DNA of 64,000 nt, from assembly GCF_900167055.1 (NCBI RefSeq), contig NZ_FUXP01000003.1, positions 124,001 to 188,000 on the forward strand. Reading direction: 5' to 3'. A model generated the notes under the pieces. The model was not told the DNA's origin and ran no database searches. It saw only the letters and a list, made by a program, of their open reading frames with translations. Below are positions 19,308 to 27,901 of this stretch, piece after piece. This DNA comes from Lysobacter spongiicola DSM 21749. Lineage in GTDB: Bacteria > Pseudomonadota > Gammaproteobacteria > Xanthomonadales > Xanthomonadaceae. Each line of letters starts with the position of its first letter. Position 1 is the stretch's first letter. The translations under genes were made by a program, and so were the position numbers.

Positions 19308-21125
19308 ATGGGCATGGATCTGTGGCTGACCCTGGCCGTACTCGCGGGCGCGGTCTACCTCTTCGTCACCGAAAAGCTGCCCGCCGACGTGGTGGCCTTG
19401 CTGGTGCTCGCCAGCCTGATGGTGCTGGGCCTGGTCTCGCCGGGGGAGGCGCTGTCGGGCTTCAGCAGCCAGGCCACGATCACGGTCGCGGCGATGTTCG
19501 TGCTCAGCGCAGGACTGCAGCGCAGCGGCGCGTTGCAGGGCCTCGGCGAGCTGCTGTCGCGCATCCGCTCGGGTTGGCTGCTGGCGCTGGTGATGATGTC
19601 GCTGATCGCGCTGGTCTCCGGCTTCGTCAACAACACCGCCGCCCTGGCTGTCCTGTTGCCGCTGGTACTGGCGGCGACCGCGGCCAACCGGTTGCCGGCA
19701 TCGAAGTTCCTGATCCCGTTGTCGTACGCGGCCCAGTTCGGCGGCGTCTGCACGCTGATCGGCACCTCCACCAACCTGCTGGTGCACTCGCTGGCGCAGC
19801 AGTCCGGGCGCGAAGGGTTCGGGCTGTTCGAGTTCGCGCCGCTGGGCATCATCTTCGTCGGCGTCGGGCTGGTGTACCTGATGCTGGCCCGCCGCTTCCT
19901 GCTGCCGGACCTGGGGGTCGCGGAGCTGGACACCGAGGGCCACGGCGGCCTGTACCTCACCGAGCTGGTGGTGCCGGAAAAATCGCCGGCGATCGGCAAG
20001 CAGGCCCGGGAGCTGCTGCAGCGCGAGAAGATCGAGAAAAAGCCGGACGACGACACCACGGCCGCACCTCCTGCCCCGTCCGGGCCAACGGTCGTCCTGC
20101 TGGACGTGATCCGCCGCGGCGGCCGCACAGCGCCGGCATCGCGTACGGAGCTGCAACCCGGCGACCGGCTGTTGCTCCGCGGCGAGTGGAAACAGATCGA
20201 GACGCTGCGCAAGCGCTTCAAGCTGCGGCACGACCGGGTCGCCGCCGACCTGGAAGGCGATGCGGATGCCGAACGACTGCATGCGGAAGTCATGGTGGCG
20301 CCGGGCTCCCCGCTGATCGGGCACAGCATCGCCGGCATGCGCCTGGGCCACCTCTACCGGATGCGCGTGCACGGCTTCCAGCGCCAGAGGGCCCTGCTGC
20401 GGCGTCCGATCGACCATATCCCGCTCACGGTCGGCGACATCCTGCTGGTGGACGCCTCCGAGTCTTCGCTGGACGGCCTGCGCAACGATCCGGGGCTGGT
20501 GGTGCTCGATGAGCGGCCGCAGGTCCGAGTGGACTGGCGCAACGCGATCATTTCCACCCTGGTGCTGCTGTCGGTGGTGGGTGCGGCCGCCACCGGCTGG
20601 CTGCCGATCGTCGGCGCCGCGATCCTGGGCAGCATCGCACTGGTGGTGCTGCGCTGCCTGCAGCCGGACGAGGCCTACCAGGCGGTGGACTGGCGCGTGG
20701 TGATGCTGCTGGCGGGCGTGCTGCCGATGGGCATCGCGCTGGAACGCAGCGGCGGTGCGGCGTGGGTGGCGCAGAACGGCATCGGCATGATCAGCGACTG
20801 GGGCCCGGTGGTGACCCTGTCGGTGGTGTACCTGTTGACCGCCATCATGACCGAGGTGATGAGCAACAACGCCGCCGCGGTACTGCTGGTACCGGTGGCG
20901 ATCGCGGCCGCGGAGTCATTGGGCGTGGACGCGAAACCTTTCCTGGTCGCGGTCGCCTTTGCCGCCTCCACCAGTTTCGCCACCCCCGTCGGTTACCAGA
21001 CCAATGCGATGGTCTACGCCGCAGGTGGCTACCGCTTCGCGGACTTCCTCAGGATCGGGTTACCGCTGAACCTCATCTTCTGGATAATGGCGACTGCGCT
21101 GATTCCGCGCTTCTTCCCGTTCTGA
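19308..21125 (+). CDS. SLC13/ArsB-type anion permease with TrkA-C domains
   Basis: About 605 residues from the ATG at 19308; the N-terminus MGMDLWLTLAVLAGAVYLF is the first helix of the CitMHS/SLC13 fold. Two membrane halves carry the re-entrant motifs GFSSQATITVAAMF (about 47) and TEVMSNNAAAVLLVP (about 512), separated by a soluble part of about 200 residues that holds two TrkA-C (RCK_C) domains. Such proteins transport sulfate, dicarboxylates or similar anions with sodium or protons; the substrate is not predictable here. It is convergent with hemC, with seven bases between the stops. Confidence 0.9.
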   Translation: MGMDLWLTLAVLAGAVYLFVTEKLPADVVALLVLASLMVLGLVSPGEALSGFSSQATITVAAMFVLSAGLQRSGALQGLGELLSRIRSGWLLALVMMSLIALVSGFVNNTAALAVLLPLVLAATAANRLPASKFLIPLSYAAQFGGVCTLIGTSTNLLVHSLAQQSGREGFGLFEFAPLGIIFVGVGLVYLMLARRFLLPDLGVAELDTEGHGGLYLTELVVPEKSPAIGKQARELLQREKIEKKPDDDTTAAPPAPSGPTVVLLDVIRRGGRTAPASRTELQPGDRLLLRGEWKQIETLRKRFKLRHDRVAADLEGDADAERLHAEVMVAPGSPLIGHSIAGMRLGHLYRMRVHGFQRQRALLRRPIDHIPLTVGDILLVDASESSLDGLRNDPGLVVLDERPQVRVDWRNAIISTLVLLSVVGAAATGWLPIVGAAILGSIALVVLRCLQPDEAYQAVDWRVVMLLAGVLPMGIALERSGGAAWVAQNGIGMISDWGPVVTLSVVYLLTAIMTEVMSNNAAAVLLVPVAIAAAESLGVDAKPFLVAVAFAASTSFATPVGYQTNAMVYAAGGYRFADFLRIGLPLNLIFWIMATALIPRFFPF

Positions 21126-21132
21126 CCGGCGA

Positions 21133-22068
21133 TCAGAGCACTTCGGCGAGCAGGTCGCCGGCGCCACGCGCTAGCAGCGCCTGCGCCACTTCCACGCCGA
21201 TGGCGACCGCGTCCTCGGCACTGCCCTGCAGCGACGCCCGCACCGCACGACCGTCCGCGGCCGAGCCGACCATGCCGTCCAGTCGCAGCGTCGCCGGTTC
21301 GCCCGGCTCCTGTCCGAGCGTCGCCAGGGCCGCCACCGGCACGTGGCAGCTGCCGTGCAGCGCGCGGTTCATCGAGCGCTCGGCGACCACGCAGGTGCGC
21401 GTATCGGCATGCTCCAGGGCCGCGCACAGCGCCAGCACGTCAGTGGCATCGTCGCGGCACTCGATCGCGATGGCGCCTTGCGCGGGCGCCGGCAACCAGC
21501 CGGGCGCGGTCATCCGGCAACGGATGCGGCCGTCGAAGCCCAGCCGCTGCAGGCCGGCGCAGGCGAGCACGATGGCGTCGTAGTCACCGGCGTCCAGCCG
21601 CGCCAGGCGCGTGTTGACGTTGCCGCGCAGGTCACGCAGCCGCAGGTCCGGCCGCAGCGCGCGCAGCTGGGCCTGCCGCCGCAGCGAAGAGGTACCTACT
21701 ACCGCGCCATCGGGCAGCCTGGACACATCGTCGTAATGGTTGCTCACGAAGGCATCGGCGTGGTCGGCCCGCTCAAGCACCGCCGGCAACGCGAATCCCG
21801 GTTCCAGCTCCATCGGCACGTCCTTGAGCGAGTGCACCGCGCAATCGGCTTCGCCTCGCTGCATCGCCAGCTCGAGCTCCTTCAGGAACAGGCCCTTGCC
21901 ACCGATCGCCGCCAGCGAGCGGTCCAGCACCTCGTCGCCGCGCGTGCTCATCGGCACCAGCCGCACCTCCAGGCCCGGATGGGCCTCGCGCAGGGCGGCG
22001 GCGACGTGTTCGCTCTGCCACAGGGCGAGCGGGCTTTTGCGGGTGGCGATACGCAGGAGCTGGTTCAT
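21133..22068 (-). CDS. hemC: Porphobilinogen deaminase (hydroxymethylbilane synthase)
   Basis: About 311 residues from the ATG at 22068 ([20 protein letters not shown]). It polymerises four porphobilinogen units in haem synthesis. The dipyrromethane cofactor Cys is in GSCHVPVA (about 240); arginines of the substrate site are in [12 protein letters not shown] (about 125). It follows the LytTR regulator gene, as in the algR-hemC arrangement of pseudomonads, but here a REP pair lies between. Confidence 0.97.
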   Translation of the reverse strand: MNQLLRIATRKSPLALWQSEHVAAALREAHPGLEVRLVPMSTRGDEVLDRSLAAIGGKGLFLKELELAMQRGEADCAVHSLKDVPMELEPGFALPAVLERADHADAFVSNHYDDVSRLPDGAVVGTSSLRRQAQLRALRPDLRLRDLRGNVNTRLARLDAGDYDAIVLACAGLQRLGFDGRIRCRMTAPGWLPAPAQGAIAIECRDDATDVLALCAALEHADTRTCVVAERSMNRALHGSCHVPVAALATLGQEPGEPATLRLDGMVGSAADGRAVRASLQGSAEDAVAIGVEVAQALLARGAGDLLAEVL

Positions 22069-22098
22069 CCGGCCATTATCGCAGCGCATCGGCGCACT

Positions 22099-22175
22099 TG
22101 TAGGAGCGGCTACAGCCGCGATCGTGGATCGGCGGGGCGTCCGGACATCCGATCGCGGCTGAAGCCGCTCCTACA
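22099..22175. repeat. REP pair between the LytTR regulator and hemC
   Basis: Inverted pair from 22099 to 22175. One half-site carries a substitution (GGCTACAGCCG in place of GGCTTCAGCCG). Next to the reverse half-site the terminal TGTAGG is repeated three times, up to the regulator stop codon. Confidence 0.92.
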
Positions 22176-22187
22176 GGTCCTACAGCC

Positions 22188-22913
22188 CTACAGCTGCTTG
22201 AGGATTTCGCGCAGGCCGGGGACGCAGCGCCGGCTGACTTCCAGCGGCTGTTCGACGTGGCGCAGCATGGCGTGCACGTGGCCGTCGGGGTTGCGCCGCA
22301 GCTCCACCAGTTCATGGCGGGCGGCGAGGCAGTTGCGATGGATGCGGATGAAGCGCTCACCGAACTCGTCCTCGAGCGACTTGAGCGACTCCTCGATCAG
22401 GTCTTCGCCGTGCGCGTGGTGCACCACGACGTACTTCTCGTCGGCCTGCAGGTAACGCACGTCCTCGATCGGGATCAGCCGCAGGCTGCCGCGGAGCCGG
22501 GCGCACAGGTGGCTGCGCTGGGCGGCGGGCGTACCGGCACCCTGCCGCCTGCCCGCGACGAAGGTGCGCACCCGCTCCAGCGCCGCGCCCAGCCGCTCCG
22601 GCCGGACCGGTTTGACCAGGTAGTCGATGGCTTCGGCCTCGAATGCCGAGAGCGCATGGGCGTCGTAGGCGGTACAGAACACCACTGCCGGACGCGGCTC
22701 GAATGCCGCCAGGTGGCGCGCGGCCTCGAGGCCGTCGATCCCGGGCATGGCGATGTCGAGCAGGATCAGGTCCGGCTCGTGATCTGCACAGGCCTGCAGC
22801 GCCTGGCGTCCGTCGGCGGCTTCGGCCACGACCTGGATCCCGCCGATCTCGTGCAGCATCGCGCGCAAGCGGTCGCGCGCCAGCGGTTCGTCATCGGCGA
22901 TGACCACTTTCAT
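22188..22913 (-). CDS. LytTR-family response regulator (AlgR-like)
   Basis: About 241 residues from the ATG at 22913, which has GGGAGGGG upstream. A receiver domain (about 1-120; acidic pair D7-D8, phosphorylated Asp D53 in LLDIAMPG) is joined to a LytTR DNA-binding domain (about 140-240; RFIRIHRNCLAARHELVEL). The protein and its position before hemC resemble AlgR. The FimS/AlgZ-type kinase that usually precedes it is absent: the upstream neighbour is an esterase. The stop TAG lies in a run of repeated TGTAGG units of REP origin. Confidence 0.92.
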   Translation of the reverse strand: MKVVIADDEPLARDRLRAMLHEIGGIQVVAEAADGRQALQACADHEPDLILLDIAMPGIDGLEAARHLAAFEPRPAVVFCTAYDAHALSAFEAEAIDYLVKPVRPERLGAALERVRTFVAGRRQGAGTPAAQRSHLCARLRGSLRLIPIEDVRYLQADEKYVVVHHAHGEDLIEESLKSLEDEFGERFIRIHRNCLAARHELVELRRNPDGHVHAMLRHVEQPLEVSRRCVPGLREILKQL

Positions 22914-22993
22914 CGTCCCCTCCCTTTGCGACCCCTGCCATCCAGGCCCTGTCCCGGGCCCGTTCGCCAGAGGATACCCGCAGGCCGGGACGT

Positions 22994-23686
22994 TTACCCC
23001 TTGAAGCGGGCGCCCAGCCAGGCGGCCAGGTCGGCGATCTGTTCGGCGCAGACCTGGTGGGCCATCGGATAGGCGTGCCACTGCACCTGCATGCCCAACG
23101 CACGCAGGTGGGCCGCGCTGGCCTCGCCCGCGGCGTACGGCACCACCGGATCGTGGCTGCCATGGGCCATGAACACCGGCTGCTGGCGTGCAGCCGCCGG
23201 CACCGTCTGCGGCAGCTCACGCAGCACTGCCGGCGACATCGGCAGGTAGGTCGACAGCGCCACCAGTCCGGCGAATGGCTGCTCACGGCGCAGCCCTGCA
23301 GCAAGCGCCACCGCGCCGCCTTGCGAGAACCCGGCGAGGATGATCCGCGAGGCGGGGACGCCACGCTGCGCCTCGCGCTCCACCAGTGCCTCCACCTGCT
23401 GGACCGATTGTGCCACCCCGGCCTCGTCGGCGCGGTTGGCCAGGTCCATCTCGCGGATGTCGTACCAGGCGCGCATCGATGCGCCGTTGTTGATCGTGAC
23501 CGGCCGTACCGGCGCATGCGGAAACACGAAGCGCAACGCCGGCCAGTCGCGGCGCACCAGTTCGGGAATGATCGGGACGAAATCGTTGCCGTCCGCGCCA
23601 AGCCCGTGCAGCCACAGCACGGTCCATTCCGGGGAGGGGGCGGTCTCGTGCTCGACCGCTTCGAGCAATGGGCTATCAGTATTCAT
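22994..23686 (-). CDS. Phospholipase/carboxylesterase family hydrolase
   Basis: About 230 residues from the ATG at 23686. It is an alpha/beta hydrolase of the carboxylesterase/acyl-protein thioesterase family: WLHGLGADGNDF forms the oxyanion region, the nucleophile is in LAGFSQGGAVAL (GxSxG, about 120), the Asp in HGSHDPVVP and the His near YPMAHQVC. It should hydrolyse short acyl esters or thioesters. It lies upstream of the LytTR regulator gene with a gap of about 80 bases. Confidence 0.92.
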   Translation of the reverse strand: MNTDSPLLEAVEHETAPSPEWTVLWLHGLGADGNDFVPIIPELVRRDWPALRFVFPHAPVRPVTINNGASMRAWYDIREMDLANRADEAGVAQSVQQVEALVEREAQRGVPASRIILAGFSQGGAVALAAGLRREQPFAGLVALSTYLPMSPAVLRELPQTVPAAARQQPVFMAHGSHDPVVPYAAGEASAAHLRALGMQVQWHAYPMAHQVCAEQIADLAAWLGARFKG

Positions 23687-23736
23687 CCGGCCATTGTCGC
23701 CGCTGGCCCGGCACGCCACCAGCCACGGGGCGCGCT

Positions 23737-24738
23737 TCAGCCACCCCGGCGCCTGCCCAGCAACAGCGCCGCCGCACCGAGCGCCGCAGCGGCCACGGTG
23801 CCGCGATGGGTGGTGAGCCAGAATTGCGCACTGTTGGCGATGGCCTGGGCGTCGAACCGGCCGTGGGTGCGGTGGGGTTGCCGCACCGGGGTGTACAGGT
23901 TGTCGTCGCGGCCCTCCGGCAGCGGCTCATCGCTTTGCTGACCCTCGACCGCGTCGGCTGCCAGCTTGCGGTCCAGCAACCCGGGGATCACCTTGTTACC
24001 CAGCATCGCCTGCAACGCCGGCCAACCCACCACCAGCTCCCGTCGGCGGTGGGTCGCGGCCCAGTACACGCCCCGGGCGGCGAGTTCGGGCTGGAAGATC
24101 TTGCCCATCGGCCGGGGGCGGCGGTCCATCGTGGTGCGGCCCCACTCGAACTGCGGCGTGTTGAAGGCCGCCAGTTGCACCATCGTGATGTGCACGTCGC
24201 TGCGGGCGTGGATCAGTTCGGTGCGGATGGAGTCGGTAAAGCCGCGGATCGCACTCTTGGCACCACAGTAGGCCGCCTGCAGCGGAATCGACCGGTACGC
24301 CAGTGCCGAACCCACCTGCACGACGGTGCCGCGATTGCGCGGCCGCATCCGGGTGAGCGCCGCGCGCGTCCCCCAGACCGTGCCCAGGTAGGTGACCTCG
24401 GTGGCACGGCGGAAGTCCCCGGGATCGACCTCCATGAAGTCGGCGAATATCGTCGCCATTGCATTGTTGACCCAGACGTCGATGGCGCCCCACTCGCGCT
24501 CCACCTGGTCGGCGGCCGCTTCCACCTGCCGGTGATCGGCGACGTCGACCTCGATGATCATCGCCTCGCCGCCGGCGGCCTCGACTTCGGCCTTCGCGCC
24601 TTCGAGTCCGTCACGGCCGCGCGCGAGCAGGGCGACGCGCCAGCCATGGCGGGCGAACTCGATCGCGCTGGCGCGCCCGACGCCGGCGGAGGCGCCGGTG
24701 ACCACCGCGATCCGGGTTGTTGGCTGTGTCCTGTCCAT
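23737..24738 (-). CDS. Short-chain dehydrogenase/reductase with C-terminal membrane helix
   Basis: About 333 residues from the ATG at 24738. The Rossmann motif is TGASAGVGRAS (about 14-24) and the catalytic residues are Ser in VGSALAYR and YxxxK in AAYCGAKSAI (about 158-162). The last 25 residues (TVAAAALGAAALLLG) form a hydrophobic helix followed by Arg, suggesting a membrane-anchored enzyme. The substrate is unknown. It is divergent from the YgiD gene. Confidence 0.88.
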   Translation of the reverse strand: MDRTQPTTRIAVVTGASAGVGRASAIEFARHGWRVALLARGRDGLEGAKAEVEAAGGEAMIIEVDVADHRQVEAAADQVEREWGAIDVWVNNAMATIFADFMEVDPGDFRRATEVTYLGTVWGTRAALTRMRPRNRGTVVQVGSALAYRSIPLQAAYCGAKSAIRGFTDSIRTELIHARSDVHITMVQLAAFNTPQFEWGRTTMDRRPRPMGKIFQPELAARGVYWAATHRRRELVVGWPALQAMLGNKVIPGLLDRKLAADAVEGQQSDEPLPEGRDDNLYTPVRQPHRTHGRFDAQAIANSAQFWLTTHRGTVAAAALGAAALLLGRRRGG

Positions 24739-24834
24739 GCCGCGGACTCTACGAGCGCGGCATCGACATCGCGTGATGGGTCGCGGCACGGGATGGACTA
24801 GAGTCGCGCCCATCCCTGCAGTCGGAGCGGCGCG

Positions 24835-25698
24835 ATGAAACCCTCAACCCGGATGCCGGCGGCGTTCCTCGGGCACGGCAGTCCGATGAATGCGTTGGAG
24901 CGCAATCGCTACACCGATGCATGGCGGGCGTTCGGTGCATCGGTCCCGCGCCCACGCGCAATCCTGATGGTCTCGGCCCACTGGTACGTCAATGCCACCG
25001 CGGTCACGGCCATGCCGCGGCCGCGCACCATCCACGACTTCTTCGGCTTCCCCCAGCCCCTGTTCGACATCCAGTATCCCGCGCCCGGCCTGCCCGAACT
25101 CGCCGAGGAAGTCGCCGACGCGGTGGCGCCCGACCATGTCGCGCTGGACCGCGACAGCTGGGGGCTCGACCACGGCACGTGGTCGGTGCTGGTGCATGCA
25201 TTCCCCGGGGCGGACGTCCCGGTGGTCCAGCTGTCGATCAACGCGGCCAAGCCTGCCGAATACCACCTACGGATGGGCGCTAAACTCGACGCCCTCAGGG
25301 ACCGCAGGGTGCTGGTGATGGGCAGCGGCAACGTCGTCCACAACCTGCGCGCAATGGATCGGCACACCCCCGATCTCGGCTTCGACTGGGCGCGCCGGTT
25401 CAACCAGCGCGCGATCGAGCTGGCGAGGAGCGACCCAGGGGACGCCGCGTCGCTGGTCCGCCACCCCGACTTCGGCATGGCCGCGCCCACCCCCGAGCAT
25501 TTCCTCCCGTTCCTTTACATCGCCGGTGTCGCCTCGCAGGCGGGGCACAAGCTGGATGTCCTGGTCGACGGCTACGCCTACGGCTCGCTGTCGATGACCT
25601 CGTTCACCGTGGGCGCCCGATGCGCCGGATCGGATGGGGACTCCGGGCCCGCGGCGCCGATCGAGAGCACCGCGCCGGTGGAGAACACCAACATCTGA
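24835..25698 (+). CDS. ygiD: 4,5-DOPA dioxygenase extradiol (YgiD family)
   Basis: 287 residues. It belongs to the class III extradiol ring-cleavage superfamily represented by E. coli YgiD and plant DODA. Zinc or iron ligands are suggested by FLGHGSPMNAL (about 11), SAHWYV (about 46), LDHGTWSVL (about 118) and the GSGNVVHNL motif (about 162). The last 25 residues are an extra Ala/Pro-rich tail. The physiological substrate in bacteria is not known. It is convergent with arsH, 18 bases apart. Confidence 0.9.
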   Translation: MKPSTRMPAAFLGHGSPMNALERNRYTDAWRAFGASVPRPRAILMVSAHWYVNATAVTAMPRPRTIHDFFGFPQPLFDIQYPAPGLPELAEEVADAVAPDHVALDRDSWGLDHGTWSVLVHAFPGADVPVVQLSINAAKPAEYHLRMGAKLDALRDRRVLVMGSGNVVHNLRAMDRHTPDLGFDWARRFNQRAIELARSDPGDAASLVRHPDFGMAAPTPEHFLPFLYIAGVASQAGHKLDVLVDGYAYGSLSMTSFTVGARCAGSDGDSGPAAPIESTAPVENTNI

Positions 25699-25716
25699 GG
25701 GCCGTCGGCACCCGCA

Positions 25717-26559
25717 TCAGCTGCAGGTTGAGGTGGTGCCGCAACAGGCCGTTCGCGCGGTCCGCCCCACCTGCATGGCGGGACGTTCCGGCTTCGCCTC
25801 GGCAACACCTTCGACCGCTCCGGCGGCGCTTGCCAGCGCTGCGGCTGTCATGCTGCCCTTGCGCTCGCTATAGCGGTCGGTGAGGTAGTCGCTGTGTCCG
25901 CGCACCAGCAAGGTGAACTTCACCAGCTCCTCCATGACGTCGACGACGCGGTCGTAGTACGACGATGGCTTCATCCGGCCGTTATCGTCGAACTCCTGCC
26001 AGGCCTTGGGCACCGACGACTGGTTGGGGATCGTCACCATGCGCATCCAGCGACCGAGCTGGCGCAGCGCGTTGACCACGTTGAACGACTGGGAGCCTCC
26101 GCAGACCTGCATCACCGCCAGCGTGCGGCCCTGGGTGGGGCGCACACCCCCTTGTTCCAGCGGCAGCCAGTCGATCTGGTTCTTGAAGACCGCGGTCATG
26201 GTGCCGTGGCGCTCCGGACTCACCCAGACCTGGCCTTCCGACCATTGCGCCCACTCCCTGAGCTCCGCCACTTTTGGATGTTCCGAGTCGACGCTATCAA
26301 GCATGGGCAGGCCATGCGGATCGAAGATGCGGGTTTCCGCCCCGAAGTGACGCAGCAGCCGCTCCGCCTCCAGCGCCAGCTTGCGGCTGAACGACTGCGG
26401 CCGGAGCGACCCGTACAGGATCAGGATGCGCGGGCGATGCCCGGGCGCTCCAGGGGAGAGCGCTTCGGGATCCGGCATGGCGGCGGCGCCCGGCATCAGA
26501 TGGGGGAGACCGGGGAATGGTTCCGGCGTCGATCGCGAGGTTGCTTGCTCGTTTTCCAT
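25717..26559 (-). CDS. arsH: ArsH NADPH-dependent FMN reductase / organoarsenical oxidase
   Basis: Up to 280 residues. The FMN site [13 protein letters not shown] (about 49-61) and the block [21 protein letters not shown] (split here by position, about 113-134) identify ArsH, which oxidises trivalent organoarsenicals. The C-terminus ends in CCGTTSTC, a cysteine-rich tail outside the flavodoxin core. The ATG at 26559 is only 17 bases from arsR on the opposite strand; starts at Met22 or Met28 are possible and would leave a longer promoter region. Expression is probably under ArsR. Confidence 0.95.
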   Translation of the reverse strand: MENEQATSRSTPEPFPGLPHLMPGAAAMPDPEALSPGAPGHRPRILILYGSLRPQSFSRKLALEAERLLRHFGAETRIFDPHGLPMLDSVDSEHPKVAELREWAQWSEGQVWVSPERHGTMTAVFKNQIDWLPLEQGGVRPTQGRTLAVMQVCGGSQSFNVVNALRQLGRWMRMVTIPNQSSVPKAWQEFDDNGRMKPSSYYDRVVDVMEELVKFTLLVRGHSDYLTDRYSERKGSMTAAALASAAGAVEGVAEAKPERPAMQVGRTARTACCGTTSTCS

Positions 26560-26566
26560 TCGACTA

Positions 26567-26574
26567 TTCTAGAA
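26567..26574. promoter_or_regulatory. Candidate ArsR operator (TTCTAGAA)
   Basis: A perfect 8-bp palindrome in the 17-base gap between the divergent arsH and arsR starts. It lies two bases upstream of the arsR ATG, so a bound repressor would block both genes. It is short and could occur by chance. Confidence 0.35.
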
Positions 26575-26576
26575 AC

Positions 26577-26894
26577 ATGGAATTGAATGATGCAACCACC
26601 GCACTCGCCGCGCTCGGGCAGCCGACCCGTCTGTCGGTGTTCCGGCTCCTGGTCGAAGCCGGCCCCGAAGGGCGGACTCCGGGAGACATCTCCGACGCGC
26701 TGTCATTGCCGGGGGCGACTTTGTCGTTCCACCTCAAGGAGCTCGCAGCCGCCGGCCTGATACGGGGCGAGCCCCGCGGCCGCAGCATCTGCTACCGCGC
26801 CGACTTCGACGCCATGCGCGGCCTGCTCGAGTTCCTGACCCGGAACTGCTGCGGTGGCGATCGTGGCCAATGTGACCCTGGAGACTGCACATGA
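26577..26894 (+). CDS. arsR: ArsR-family arsenic-responsive repressor
   Basis: 105 residues, winged-helix fold (recognition region [17 protein letters not shown], about 44-60). The usual alpha-3 CxC arsenic site is missing; instead the C-terminus has Cys91, Cys92, Cys99 and Cys104 ([16 protein letters not shown]). This is close to the Acidithiobacillus ferrooxidans ArsR type, which binds As(III) with a CC pair and a third C-terminal Cys. It is the first gene of arsR-gapdh-arsJ, overlapping the next gene by four bases. The ATG has no clear Shine-Dalgarno. Confidence 0.93.
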   Translation: MELNDATTALAALGQPTRLSVFRLLVEAGPEGRTPGDISDALSLPGATLSFHLKELAAAGLIRGEPRGRSICYRADFDAMRGLLEFLTRNCCGGDRGQCDPGDCT

Positions 26895-27898
26895 CCATCC
26901 GCGTTGGCATCAACGGCTTCGGCCGCATGGGCCGCCTCACCCTTCGCGCCGCCTGTGACCAGGCGGACATCGAGTTCGTGCAGGTCAACGATCCGGCGGG
27001 TGATGCCGCCACGCTCGCGCACCTGTTGGCCTTCGACTCGGTACACGGCCGCTGGGACGCAGCGATCTCCGCCGATGACGATGCGCTGGTCGTCGGTGAG
27101 CGGCGCATCCCGGTGACCCGCAACAAGGAGATGGCGGACACCGACTGGTCCGGCTGCGACGTGGTGGTCGAAGCCTCCGGCAGGTTCCGCAAGCCCGAGG
27201 TGCTGCAGCCCTACCTGGACCAGGGCGTGAAGCGCGTGGTGGTGACGGCTCCCATCAAGGCCGAGGGCACGCTCGACATCGTCATGGGCGTCAACCACGG
27301 ACGTTTCGATCCGGCGATGCATCGCATCGTCTCCGCCGCGTCCTGCACCACCAACTGCCTGGCGCCGGTGGTGAAGGTGATCCACGAGGGCATCGGCATC
27401 CGCCACGGCAGCCTGACCACGATCCACAGCCTGACCAACACCCAGACCATCGTCGATGCGCCACACAAGGACCTGCGCCGCGCGCGCTCGTGCGGCAGCA
27501 GCCTGATCCCCACGTCGACCGGCTCGGCCACTGCAATCGCGGAGATTTTTCCGGAACTGCGAGGTCGGCTCGATGGCCTTGCGGTGCGCGTGCCACTGAC
27601 GAACGCCTCGCTCACGGACTGCGTGTTCGAGGTCGAACGGGCGACCACGGTGGAAGAAGTGAACGGCCTGCTGGAATCGGCGGCGGGCGGCGCGCTGTCC
27701 GGCATCCTCGGATACGAGACGCGGCCGCTGGTGTCCATCGACTACCGGACCGATCCCCGCTCGAGCATCGTCGACGCGCTTTCCACGCGGGTCATCAACG
27801 GCACCCAGGTCAAGATCTACGCCTGGTACGACAACGAGTGGGGCTACGTGAACCGCACCGCGGAGCTGGTGCGGCTGGTCGGCGACGCGGATCTCTGA
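26891..27898 (+). CDS. ArsJ-associated glyceraldehyde-3-phosphate dehydrogenase
   Basis: 335 residues, a full GAPDH: NAD site [10 protein letters not shown] (about 6-15) and catalytic Cys in [12 protein letters not shown] (about 152). In ars operons this type of GAPDH uses arsenate in place of phosphate and yields 1-arseno-3-phosphoglycerate, which ArsJ exports. Its ATG overlaps arsR (ATGA), and arsJ starts three bases after its stop. The operon context makes the arsenic role likely, although a central glycolytic GAPDH cannot be excluded by sequence alone. Confidence 0.93.
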   Translation: MTIRVGINGFGRMGRLTLRAACDQADIEFVQVNDPAGDAATLAHLLAFDSVHGRWDAAISADDDALVVGERRIPVTRNKEMADTDWSGCDVVVEASGRFRKPEVLQPYLDQGVKRVVVTAPIKAEGTLDIVMGVNHGRFDPAMHRIVSAASCTTNCLAPVVKVIHEGIGIRHGSLTTIHSLTNTQTIVDAPHKDLRRARSCGSSLIPTSTGSATAIAEIFPELRGRLDGLAVRVPLTNASLTDCVFEVERATTVEEVNGLLESAAGGALSGILGYETRPLVSIDYRTDPRSSIVDALSTRVINGTQVKIYAWYDNEWGYVNRTAELVRLVGDADL

Positions 27899-27901
27899 GC
27901 G

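Noticed and set aside
26891-27898. Central glycolytic GAPDH
   Set aside because: Overlap with arsR and three-base spacing to arsJ make an arsenic-specific paralogue much more likely, although the sequence motifs alone are the same.
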